A stretch of 64,000 nt of DNA from Marinobacter oulmenensis (lineage in GTDB: Bacteria > Pseudomonadota > Gammaproteobacteria > Pseudomonadales > Oleiphilaceae), in the NCBI RefSeq assembly GCF_014201735.1, contig NZ_JACHFE010000009.1:105022-169021 (forward strand), in the 5' to 3' direction. Under the pieces are notes generated by a model. That model was not told where the DNA came from, did not search any database, and saw nothing but the letters and a program-made list of their open reading frames with translations. This document shows positions 30,831 to 37,918 of this stretch, in pieces. A program made the position numbers and the translations under genes. Each line of letters begins with the position of its first letter. Within the stretch, counting starts at the first letter, position 1.

Positions 30831-31513
30831 TGGCTGCGCTGGCGCTGATCCGGCATGGGGCGTACGAGCAGTTGCCCAATACCCCGAGTGCCCTTCAGCC
30901 CTATCCTCTGACACCCGATGGCATGGTGCAGGTGGCCTGCGAAGCCCGGGCCTTCGGCCAGTGGCTGGAGCAATCGGGGTATCAGCCGGAACCGGAAATT
31001 CACTGCTCGACCCTGCTCAGAGCCTGGCAGACGGCGGGCATCTATGCCCGGGAACTGGCGCGTTTTTTCCCCGACAGGCCGCAACTCAGAAGTTTTCCGG
31101 CCCTGTGTGAGCGCAGTGTCGGTGCTGTTGCCAATCTGAGTACCGACGAAATCGAGCGGATTGTTGATCAGGACCCGCGCTTTGAGTCCCTGCCGCCGGG
31201 CTGGAAGTCGGCGAGCGATTTCCGTCTGCCTTTCGACGGCGCCGAGTCGCTACTGGAAGCCGGCGAACGCGTTGCCGGCCATTTGCGGACCTTGCCGGTG
31301 TTCTCGGCCGACCGGCGCGTCCAGTTGGTCATCGGGCACGGCGCATCGCTGCGCCACGCGAGCTATCATCTAAATGTCATAGAGTTTTCGGATATTAGCC
31401 GGTTAAGCATGTTTTACGGCCACCCCGTGGTGATCGAGAAGCAGAAACGGAACTGGGTCCGCCTCTACGGCAACTGGAAGCGACGGCCGACGGCCAACGA
31501 CCCGACTGACTAG
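30830..31513 (+). CDS. Histidine phosphatase family protein
   Basis: A 227-residue branch-1 histidine phosphatase (phosphoglycerate mutase superfamily). The catalytic RHG is at residues 8-10, and the second active-site His is in VIGHGASLRHA near residue 168; the middle shows the expected Arg (STLLRAWQTA near residue 64). It is too divergent to be a glycolytic mutase and more like SixA/CobC/RpaB-type phosphatases. It lies between the HprK-like kinase and the metallophosphoesterase, with TGATG overlap upstream, suggesting that it reverses a phosphorylation made by a neighbour. The substrate is unknown. Confidence 0.85.
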   Translation: MAALALIRHGAYEQLPNTPSALQPYPLTPDGMVQVACEARAFGQWLEQSGYQPEPEIHCSTLLRAWQTAGIYARELARFFPDRPQLRSFPALCERSVGAVANLSTDEIERIVDQDPRFESLPPGWKSASDFRLPFDGAESLLEAGERVAGHLRTLPVFSADRRVQLVIGHGASLRHASYHLNVIEFSDISRLSMFYGHPVVIEKQKRNWVRLYGNWKRRPTANDPTD

Positions 31514-31525
31514 AAGACACACGCC

Positions 31526-32860
31526 ATGGCGAGATCAGCGTTCATTCCGAAGGTTCGTGACCACAAATACCACCAGGCGGTGCTCGACCGGATGCCCCGT
31601 GCGTGGGGCGCATGGCCCGACGATGAGGCGTCGGTCAATGACGACCAGGCTCTGGCTACTTTTCTGCGGCGATCACAGAAAGACAGCTTCGAATGGCCAA
31701 AGAAAACGGTGGTCTTCATCTCCGATCCCCATGCCGATGCCGAGGCGTTCGAAGCGTCCTTGATTGCCGCCGGTGTGATCGAACGGGATGGTGCCAGTCT
31801 CTGTGATTACGAGCTCACCCGCTTTGGCCGCAAGGCGGAAATCATTATCGGCGGAGATTGTCTGGACAAGGGACCCAGCAATCTGGATCTTCTGCGCAGC
31901 CTTGCGCATCTCTACAGACTGAAAGCGGACGTCACACTGCTGGCAGGTAACCACGATCTTCGCCTGCTGATGGGGCTGCTGGTGCTGGAGCGGGAGGCGG
32001 ATACCGGCAGCCAGCATCTGTTTGTCCGGATGGGCCGAAAGGTGATCCCGCTGTTCCGGGAGGTGTTTGACCAGTACCTTGCCAGCACCCGCTGGGAGGA
32101 GGGGATACCACCGGAGGAGGCCTGCCGCGACCTGCTGTTTCCGGATTCGGACTGGTTCGATAACTTTCCCTTTTTTGCCGCCGGGTTCCTGACGCCGGAA
32201 GGCATCGAGCGCGAAATGCGCAAGATGGAATCCAAAATGGGCAGTTTTGAGCGCCACTGTCAGAATGCTGGCCTGACACTGCGGCAGGTTTACGCTGCCG
32301 CCATGAAGTGCCGGTCGCTGTTCCTCAAGGAGTCAGGCGAATTCAGCTGGTTTTTCAGAAAGATGAAGCTGGTGCGCCAGCGGGGCGCTTTCCTGTTCCT
32401 GCATGCCGGGCTGGACGATCATATGGCGAGCCTGCTGGCCAAACGCGGGGTGAAACATGCCAACCGTGCCTTCAAGAAAAACCTGATGACCCAGAACCTG
32501 TTCAGCTTCTATTACAGTCCGCTGGCCAATACCTTCCGGACCAAGTACCGCAAAGCGGATCTCCCGCTGACCGACAGAGGCGTAAAAGGTGCCAGGAAGG
32601 CGGGCATCCAGGTGCTGGTGCATGGTCACATCAATCAGCACGGTGGCCAGCGGATCAGCCTGAAAAACGGGCTTGTGCACATTGAGGCGGATATCACTCT
32701 GGATGCCCATTCCCGGAAGCGGGAAGGTCTGGAGGGCCATGGCGTGGGTGTCACCCTGATTGATCGCAAGCGCGGTGTTGTCGGCCTGAGCGGGGACTAT
32801 CCTCGGGCCAAAGTATTCAAGCCCGGTCGCAAGGGCCGGCTGGTTGGAGCGAGTCAATGA
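31526..32860 (+). CDS. Calcineurin-like metallophosphoesterase
   Basis: A 444-residue phosphoesterase with a full metal-binding set: ISDPHAD near residue 66 (the D-x-H), GGDCLDKGP near residue 109, LLAGNHDLRLL near residue 138, an LHAGLDDH segment near residue 290 and VHGHINQHGG near residue 369. An insert of about 130 residues lies between the second and third parts, longer than in ApaH or PPP phosphatases. It could be a protein phosphatase or a nucleotide hydrolase; nothing in sequence decides. Start ATG 31526; its TGA overlaps the amphi-Trp ATG (ATGA). It brings a second, chemically independent phosphatase to the cluster. Confidence 0.85.
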   Translation: MARSAFIPKVRDHKYHQAVLDRMPRAWGAWPDDEASVNDDQALATFLRRSQKDSFEWPKKTVVFISDPHADAEAFEASLIAAGVIERDGASLCDYELTRFGRKAEIIIGGDCLDKGPSNLDLLRSLAHLYRLKADVTLLAGNHDLRLLMGLLVLEREADTGSQHLFVRMGRKVIPLFREVFDQYLASTRWEEGIPPEEACRDLLFPDSDWFDNFPFFAAGFLTPEGIEREMRKMESKMGSFERHCQNAGLTLRQVYAAAMKCRSLFLKESGEFSWFFRKMKLVRQRGAFLFLHAGLDDHMASLLAKRGVKHANRAFKKNLMTQNLFSFYYSPLANTFRTKYRKADLPLTDRGVKGARKAGIQVLVHGHINQHGGQRISLKNGLVHIEADITLDAHSRKREGLEGHGVGVTLIDRKRGVVGLSGDYPRAKVFKPGRKGRLVGASQ

Positions 32861-33120
32861 AGTCGAAAACCAAATTCAGCCACGATTCCCTGTTGGACCG
32901 GCAAGCCACCCGGGACCTGCTGGTCACCCTGGCGAACGCAGTAAAAAAGGGCCAACTGGAATTTCAGGAGAGCGAGGGGGATCTGGTTCTGAGCCCGAAG
33001 AACCTGTTGCAGGTTTCTGTCAGGGCCAGCGACGGCGGAGACAAGCAGGAAGTGGAAGTGAAGATCAAGTGGCGGACAAAACCCAAGGAGATGTCCGACA
33101 CCCCGCCCAAACTGAAGTAG
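32857..33120 (+). CDS. Amphi-Trp domain miniprotein of the GAK system
   Basis: An 87-residue protein that fits the amphi-Trp domain: a helical start (LLDRQATRDLLVTLANAVKK) followed by strands alternating polar and hydrophobic residues, and an almost terminal Trp in VEVKIKWR. The tail is Lys/Pro-rich. No enzyme motif, signal peptide or membrane segment. Such small proteins travel with GAK genes and may be scaffold, carrier or modification substrate; none of this is proven. Coupled by ATGA to the phosphoesterase gene and last in the operon. Confidence 0.8.
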   Translation: MKSKTKFSHDSLLDRQATRDLLVTLANAVKKGQLEFQESEGDLVLSPKNLLQVSVRASDGGDKQEVEVKIKWRTKPKEMSDTPPKLK

Positions 33121-33124
33121 GCAC

Positions 33125-33146
33125 GGGCGGCACCGCAGTGCCGCCC
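33125..33146. terminator. Hairpin at the end of the GAK operon
   Basis: GGGCGGCAC and GTGCCGCCC form a perfect 9-bp stem with a CGCA loop, 4 bases after the amphi-Trp stop and just before the end of the convergent lipoprotein gene. There is no proper T run, so it may be a Rho-assisted or RNA-protecting structure rather than a pure intrinsic terminator. Confidence 0.5.
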
Positions 33147-33155
33147 GCGCCCGGA

Positions 33156-33698
33156 TTATTCAATGATGTCCGAAACCTTGCCGTCTTCAAACCGGACTTC
33201 AATGGTGTCGAAGCGGGATTGCCAGAATCGCCAGCTGTCACTTTCCAGCGACGGCGTTTCGTGGGCGGGCGGATAGCCCCGGGCAATCAGGACGGCCTCT
33301 TTTGACATGCCTTCGGCGATACCGCCTTCCTCAATAGCATCACGCTCCAGTTTGCTGAATCCGCTCAGACTGACCGGCTGACTGCCAAAGTAACGGTCGT
33401 AGATCTCATCGATGGACAGTTTGGTGTATTTGGCAATGTTGACCAGCGTGACCTGCTGCCCGGTCTCCTGCACCCGGAAGGCAATCGCCTTGCCACTGGT
33501 GTCCAGGATTTCCACCTGGCTGTTCACCGGAATGAAAGTGTCCACCGCATAGTTGGTGGTTTCCAGTTTGCCTTTGTAGGACCACATGTTGATCTGTGTG
33601 ACGGCAGAGGTGCCTTCGGTATGCTTGATCGGGCTGGGTGCGCAGCCAGCCAGAAGCGCAGCGGCCAGCAGGGCAGTGAGGGTTCTTGTCAGTATCAC
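33156..33698 (-). CDS. Conserved lipoprotein of unknown function
   Basis: A 180-residue lipoprotein. Start chosen at the GTG at 33698 because AAGGAG lies 7 bases before it and it gives a clean signal peptide (MILTRTLTALLAAALL) with lipobox LAGC, Cys 19. The frame extends 18 codons upstream but has no ribosome-binding site there. The mature protein has no recognised domain; it holds a beta-rich part (residues 35-95) and a C-terminal SmpA-like helix-strand piece with EGMSKEAVLIARGYPP, a motif recalling the M-x-x-x-x-V-x-x-x-x-G-x-P pattern of small outer-membrane lipoproteins. Which membrane it sits in is uncertain. Confidence 0.8.
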   Translation of the reverse strand: MILTRTLTALLAAALLAGCAPSPIKHTEGTSAVTQINMWSYKGKLETTNYAVDTFIPVNSQVEILDTSGKAIAFRVQETGQQVTLVNIAKYTKLSIDEIYDRYFGSQPVSLSGFSKLERDAIEEGGIAEGMSKEAVLIARGYPPAHETPSLESDSWRFWQSRFDTIEVRFEDGKVSDIIE

Positions 33699-33764
33699 GA
33701 AACGACTCCTTTTTCGGGTTATGTCCAGTAACTTCAGATTAGCCCCGGCCACCCGGCTTTGCCA

Positions 33765-35147
33765 TCAAATCATGGGGTCGGCCATGGGCAGCTTCAGGGT
33801 GAAGGTGGCGCCTTCGTGTGGTGTCGAGTCCACGGCAATCTCACCATGGTGTTTTTCGATCACCGTGCGAACAAACGACAGGCCCAGCCCGGCGCCATGG
33901 GGGCCAGCCAGTTCACTGCTTTTCTGGCGGTGATAGCGGTCGAACAGGTAGGGCAGTTCGCTGGGGTCAATGCCCACTCCCTCGTCAGCCACGGCAAAGC
34001 AGGCCAGGTGCCCGGCCCGATATACCTCGATGGTGATGTTTGAGTGCTCGGGGCTGTATTGCACGGCATTGGTCAGCAGGTTGATGATGGCCCGCTCCAG
34101 CAATTCGGCATTACCCCGCAGCCACAGGTCCTCAGTTCCGTTCAGTTGCAGGTTGATGGATTTTTTCATGGCCTGCTCGCAGACACTGTCGCGGGCATTC
34201 TCCACGATGGCCAGCAGTTCACAGTCGTAAAAGCGGGTTTCGGTCAGCTGTTCGGCGCGCGCCAGCTGCACAAACTCTTCGGCCAGTTGGTAACTGCGTC
34301 GGGCCAGAACGCCCAACTGCTCTATCTGGTGCTCATCGACGTGGCTGGGGTCCCGTTTCAGTTGCTCAATCAGGGCAAGCTGGGACACCAGGGGCGAGCG
34401 CACGTCGTGGGAGATGAAGTCGATCGCTTCACGGTGCTGCCGTTGCTGTTCGCGCAGTTCCGAAATATCGGAAATATTGGCAATGATGCCCAACTGGCCG
34501 GTTTCCGGCAGCTCAAAAGGCGCAAAATGGATCAGAAAGTCCTTGCCATGAAGTTTTAGATCGACGGTGCGGCTTTCCTGCTGGGTCAGGGTTTCGGAGA
34601 CGGTTTCGTGCCAGGGCACGCCTTCCCGCGGATCGTGCCCCTGCAGCAGGGTGACCAGGGGCATGCCGCAGATGCTGGGCATGGGTTCATGGAACCAGCG
34701 TTCAATGTGCTGGTTGGCAAAGCGGATGGCGCCGAGTTGATCAGTGACGATGATACCGTCGGGCATGTGTTCGAAGCTGTGACGCATGAACGACTGCATC
34801 CGGGTCAGCCGGTCTGTGGCAAGCCTGACCCGTTCCACCCGGGCGGAAATGTGCTTTTCGGGGCGATCGGTAGGGCAGCGGTGGCGTTCATTGCCCAACG
34901 TCAGGTGCTGCAGATAGCGCTGGATAACCTCGCGGCTCAGGTCGTTACGCAATGACAACCCGAGCAGATAACTGGTGCCGCCCCGTTGCAGGCGAATCCA
35001 GCTCTGCTGTTGCTGGTGCTGCCAGCGACCGGCGTGTGGTAACGGCGGTGCCTCCGCCAGCGACATGTCCCGGTGCTCGATGACACTGTCGCCTTCCGCC
35101 AACAGCCAGCCTTCAGGCTGAAACAGGGCGCGGAACTGGGTCAGCAA
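33765..35147 (-). CDS. PAS-domain sensor histidine kinase
   Basis: About 460 residues with no membrane segment: a variable N-terminal part, a PAS domain (about 120-225, with MPDGIIVTDQLGAIRFAN), the HisKA box with phospho-accepting His in DFISHDVRSPL near residue 245, and the HATPase with N box NLLTNAVQYSP, G1 DEGVGIDP, an F-box FDRYHR and G2 GAGLGLSFV. It presumably phosphorylates the OmpR-type regulator two genes upstream. The open frame begins at TTG 35147 inside the preceding small gene (35-base overlap); a GTG shortly downstream, preceded by GGAAGG, is an alternative start. It lacks any sensing domain outside the cytoplasm, so the small membrane protein or the FecR-LysM protein may deliver the signal. 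Confidence 0.88.
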   Translation of the reverse strand: MLTQFRALFQPEGWLLAEGDSVIEHRDMSLAEAPPLPHAGRWQHQQQQSWIRLQRGGTSYLLGLSLRNDLSREVIQRYLQHLTLGNERHRCPTDRPEKHISARVERVRLATDRLTRMQSFMRHSFEHMPDGIIVTDQLGAIRFANQHIERWFHEPMPSICGMPLVTLLQGHDPREGVPWHETVSETLTQQESRTVDLKLHGKDFLIHFAPFELPETGQLGIIANISDISELREQQRQHREAIDFISHDVRSPLVSQLALIEQLKRDPSHVDEHQIEQLGVLARRSYQLAEEFVQLARAEQLTETRFYDCELLAIVENARDSVCEQAMKKSINLQLNGTEDLWLRGNAELLERAIINLLTNAVQYSPEHSNITIEVYRAGHLACFAVADEGVGIDPSELPYLFDRYHRQKSSELAGPHGAGLGLSFVRTVIEKHHGEIAVDSTPHEGATFTLKLPMADPMI

Positions 35148-35400
35148 ACTGCTGGGTTGCTGGGCGGCGGGTTCTTTCAGTGAGAGGTTGGGCGCGCGGG
35201 CAATGTTTGTCCAGTCGGCGTTTGAGAAAACGGTCTATTTTGGCAAGCCGGATGCCATGGATGACGGTCAGGATGATCAGGGCCCAGAGAAGCCCGGAGG
35301 CCAGTGGGTGCTGGGATCCGGTGAGCGCCAGCATATAGCCGATGGCGACCAGGCTCAGGGACCAGAAAATGATTGTGACAGCGAGCCAGTCCCTTTTCAT
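35113..35400 (-). CDS. Small two-helix membrane protein
   Basis: 95 residues with two hydrophobic segments (residues 7-26 and about 35-52, for example LLWALIILTVIHGIRLA) and a positively charged tail, so the C-terminus should face the cytoplasm. No family recognised. Its 3' end overlaps the histidine kinase frame by 35 bases. In related operons the kinase itself carries membrane segments, so this may be a separated or degenerate membrane anchor of the kinase; a true separate subunit is equally possible. Confidence 0.6.
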   Translation of the reverse strand: MKRDWLAVTIIFWSLSLVAIGYMLALTGSQHPLASGLLWALIILTVIHGIRLAKIDRFLKRRLDKHCPRAQPLTERTRRPATQQFADPVPRPVSA

Positions 35401-35430
35401 GCGTCTTGCTTGTGCTTCCCTGATCTATGA

Positions 35431-37056
35431 TTATTCGAGGTACAGCTCTCTGCCCGGCCCCCATCGGCTGGCCAGTGGTCCGTCGGTCAGAGCCTTGACC
35501 CGGACAAAGTACCTTCTTCCGGGAATCAGGCGCAAGGCGGCCGTGGTGCCGGTCACGTCCGCTTCCTTGATGATATTCTGGAAACCCGGTTCCTGGGACA
35601 GTTGGAGCCGGTAGCCGCTGGCGGTGTCCACTTTTTCCCAGAAGGCCCGGACCTGGGACTCCAGATAATTGATGCTGATGATACGCACCGGTGGCAGCAT
35701 CCCGTTGATGACAAGCTCCCGTGCCGGCGATCGGGCCACGGAATCACCGCCGGCTTCACTGACCACGCGCCAGTAATACTTGCCGGGCGACAGGGGCTGG
35801 GAAGGCAGAGCCGAGGTTTCAGGAGCCCATTCGCTGGAGGCGACCAGCTCTTCAAACGCCGGCGTCTGAGCGACTTCTACCCGCGCTACTTCGTTGGTTC
35901 CGTTCAGATCCCAGCGGAATTCCGGCATGTCGTCATCGAGTTCGTCGCCGTTGGCCGGGGCGATCAGTGTAGGCTCCCGGGCCTTCAGATCCACGGTAAT
36001 TTCCCGGGTGGCCGGCATGCCTGTCAAACCACTGTTGTCCATGGCCGCCAACTGGATCTCGTAGCGACCGTTATCGAGTTTACTGATGTCGTAGCGGTTG
36101 CCGGAAACTTCCCGGCTCTGTATCCAGCTACCGGTTTCCTGGTTGAAAATGTCCAGGCGATAGCGGCTTGGCCAGTCTTCCTGCCAGGTCAATTCGGCCG
36201 GCAGCTGGTTCAGAACCTCCGGTATCGGGTCCAGTGTGGGGGCCGGGGGCAACTGGCGGATGCTCAGGTCACGGCTGCCCGCGGTGGAGACGCTGGCGCC
36301 ATAACCGGCCGGGATCCGGCGGGTTTTGCCCGGGGGGCCAAAGTCCACAGCGCCATCGGTTACCTGAACGTCGCTGCCAGTGCTCCGGGTCTGCATGGAG
36401 AACACCGTGCCTTTGACGGAGGCAACCGCATTGGGGGTGCGAATCTCGAAATGGCCGCCTTTGGTGGTAATCGGCTCAACCCGGCTGTGCACTTCGCCCT
36501 TACGCAGTCGAAGGCTGGTATCCACCAGCCCTGCCGATCCGTAGTGGGTCAGGCGGTTGAACATCAGCCTTGAATGGGGGGACAGGCGCAGCTCTGAACC
36601 GTCGGCCAGTCTGACCGTTGCCGAGCCGGCTTCCGAGAGGATTTCATCACCGACATTGATGCCTGTGTCCCGGCGCAGGGTCTGCTTGCGACCGGTGCTG
36701 CCGGAGATGTGATAGACGTTTCCGGTCAGCGATACCACGCTTGCCGGCTGCTGCTGGCGGTCAAGCCAGGATAGAGGGATATTGAGCTGGTCACCGGCCT
36801 CCAGTTCGCTGGCTGAACTGAGGCCGTTGAAACGAAGCAGTTGGGCGGCTGAACGGTTTCTGGCCAGCAGCTTTCCGGCGACGGCGTCAACACTGTCGCC
36901 CTCGGCCATGGTGTAGTGCCAGGTAGGCGTGACGCCGGCACCGCTCGTGTTGTTCGGCAATGCCGAGCCACGGGCAATGGAGAGCCCTGCCAGCGCGATG
37001 GCAGGCGCCAGGGCAAGAACCAGGAGCAGGGCGCAGCGGCGAACGAACTCAGGCAT
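35431..37056 (-). CDS. LysM-FecR domain periplasmic protein
   Basis: A 541-residue exported protein: signal peptide or N-terminal anchor (CALLLVLALAPAIALAG), a LysM-like peptidoglycan-binding repeat (residues about 35-85, YTMAEGDSVDAVAGKLLAR to GDQLNIP), a FecR domain (about 100-220, with VRLADGSELRLSPHSRLMF and VASVKGTVF), then fibronectin-like repeats to the C-terminus. The start is ATG 37056, overlapping the response-regulator stop by 8 bases. FecR domains normally regulate surface signalling; here, coupled with a two-component pair and no sigma factor, it probably detects a cell-wall or envelope state and passes it to the kinase. That signal path is inferred. Confidence 0.85.
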   Translation of the reverse strand: MPEFVRRCALLLVLALAPAIALAGLSIARGSALPNNTSGAGVTPTWHYTMAEGDSVDAVAGKLLARNRSAAQLLRFNGLSSASELEAGDQLNIPLSWLDRQQQPASVVSLTGNVYHISGSTGRKQTLRRDTGINVGDEILSEAGSATVRLADGSELRLSPHSRLMFNRLTHYGSAGLVDTSLRLRKGEVHSRVEPITTKGGHFEIRTPNAVASVKGTVFSMQTRSTGSDVQVTDGAVDFGPPGKTRRIPAGYGASVSTAGSRDLSIRQLPPAPTLDPIPEVLNQLPAELTWQEDWPSRYRLDIFNQETGSWIQSREVSGNRYDISKLDNGRYEIQLAAMDNSGLTGMPATREITVDLKAREPTLIAPANGDELDDDMPEFRWDLNGTNEVARVEVAQTPAFEELVASSEWAPETSALPSQPLSPGKYYWRVVSEAGGDSVARSPARELVINGMLPPVRIISINYLESQVRAFWEKVDTASGYRLQLSQEPGFQNIIKEADVTGTTAALRLIPGRRYFVRVKALTDGPLASRWGPGRELYLE

Positions 37057-37777
37057 CGGCGGTCTGGGCTGACTCGGTAGGGGTTTCGTCTGAGGGCTTA
37101 ATGGCCTCAAGCCGATAACCCCGTTGATAGATGGTCTTGATGCGGAATCCGTTCTCCGGATTGAGTCCCAGCCGGCGGCGCAGGCGGCTCATGTGGGTAT
37201 CGACGGTCCGGGTGTTGATGTCCCGGGTCAGTCCCCACACGCGCTCAAGCAGCATCTCCCGGGTCAGCAGCCGACCCTGGTTCTGGAAAAGAAACAGCGT
37301 AAGGTCAAAATCTTTGTCCGTAAGGGTCAAGGGCTCGCCGTGTAACTCGATGCTGCGCTGATGAGTGTTGACCTCGAATGGCCCATACACCAGTACTTCC
37401 TTGTCGGTTTCCGGGTTGCTCCTGCGCGCCAGGGCATTGATACGGGCCACCAGTTCCGCTGCCCGGGCCGGTTTGGCGATGTAGTCATCGGCACCGGCAT
37501 CAAGTGCCCGCACGATATCGGTTTCACTGTCGCGCTGGGTCAGAAAGATGGCCGGCAGCGGCCAGTTCAGGTTGGCCCGGACATTCTCGAGCACAGCAAT
37601 GCCGGTCATGTCCGGAATCTGCCAGTCCAGAATCATCAGGTCGTAGCTGCGATGCAGTACCGCCCCCAGGAACGACTGGCCTGTGGGGAAACTGTCACAG
37701 ACATGGCCTCGTTCCGAGAGAACCGCCTGGATGTTCTGCGCCTGTTCAAGTTCGTCTTCAAGCAGAGCAATGCGCAT
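37049..37777 (-). CDS. OmpR/PhoB-family response regulator
   Basis: 242 residues: a receiver domain (1-120) with LLEDE acidic pocket, the phospho-accepting Asp in DLMILDWQIPDMTG near residue 54 and the conserved Lys in YIAKPARAAELV near residue 105, followed by a winged-helix DNA-binding domain (LTDKDFDLTLFLFQNQGRLLTREMLLERVW to YQRGYRLE). The start is ATG 37777; a TTG directly upstream is in frame but less likely. First gene of the minus-strand unit with the LysM-FecR protein, small membrane protein and histidine kinase. Repeated GTAC boxes lie just upstream. Confidence 0.9.
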   Translation of the reverse strand: MRIALLEDELEQAQNIQAVLSERGHVCDSFPTGQSFLGAVLHRSYDLMILDWQIPDMTGIAVLENVRANLNWPLPAIFLTQRDSETDIVRALDAGADDYIAKPARAAELVARINALARRSNPETDKEVLVYGPFEVNTHQRSIELHGEPLTLTDKDFDLTLFLFQNQGRLLTREMLLERVWGLTRDINTRTVDTHMSRLRRRLGLNPENGFRIKTIYQRGYRLEAIKPSDETPTESAQTADA

Positions 37778-37819
37778 CAAGCCTGACCTTTGATCGAATT
37801 ATCCTATGATGTCTGAGTC

Positions 37820-37843
37820 TGTACATGAAGTGTACGGTGTGTA
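37820..37843 (-). promoter_or_regulatory. Three spaced GTAC boxes upstream of the response regulator
   Basis: GTAC occurs at 37820, 37831 and 37840, the first two 11 bases apart and the last two 9 apart, 40-65 bases before the regulator start. Tandem half-sites at about one helical turn are typical of OmpR-family targets, so this may be an autoregulatory site; this is inference. Confidence 0.35.
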
Positions 37844-37918
37844 CAGAAAACAGACGCCATTACCGGACGATTATTTCAGAAAAGCGGGCACTCTTCAGCA
37901 CCCATAGGTAAAATTACA

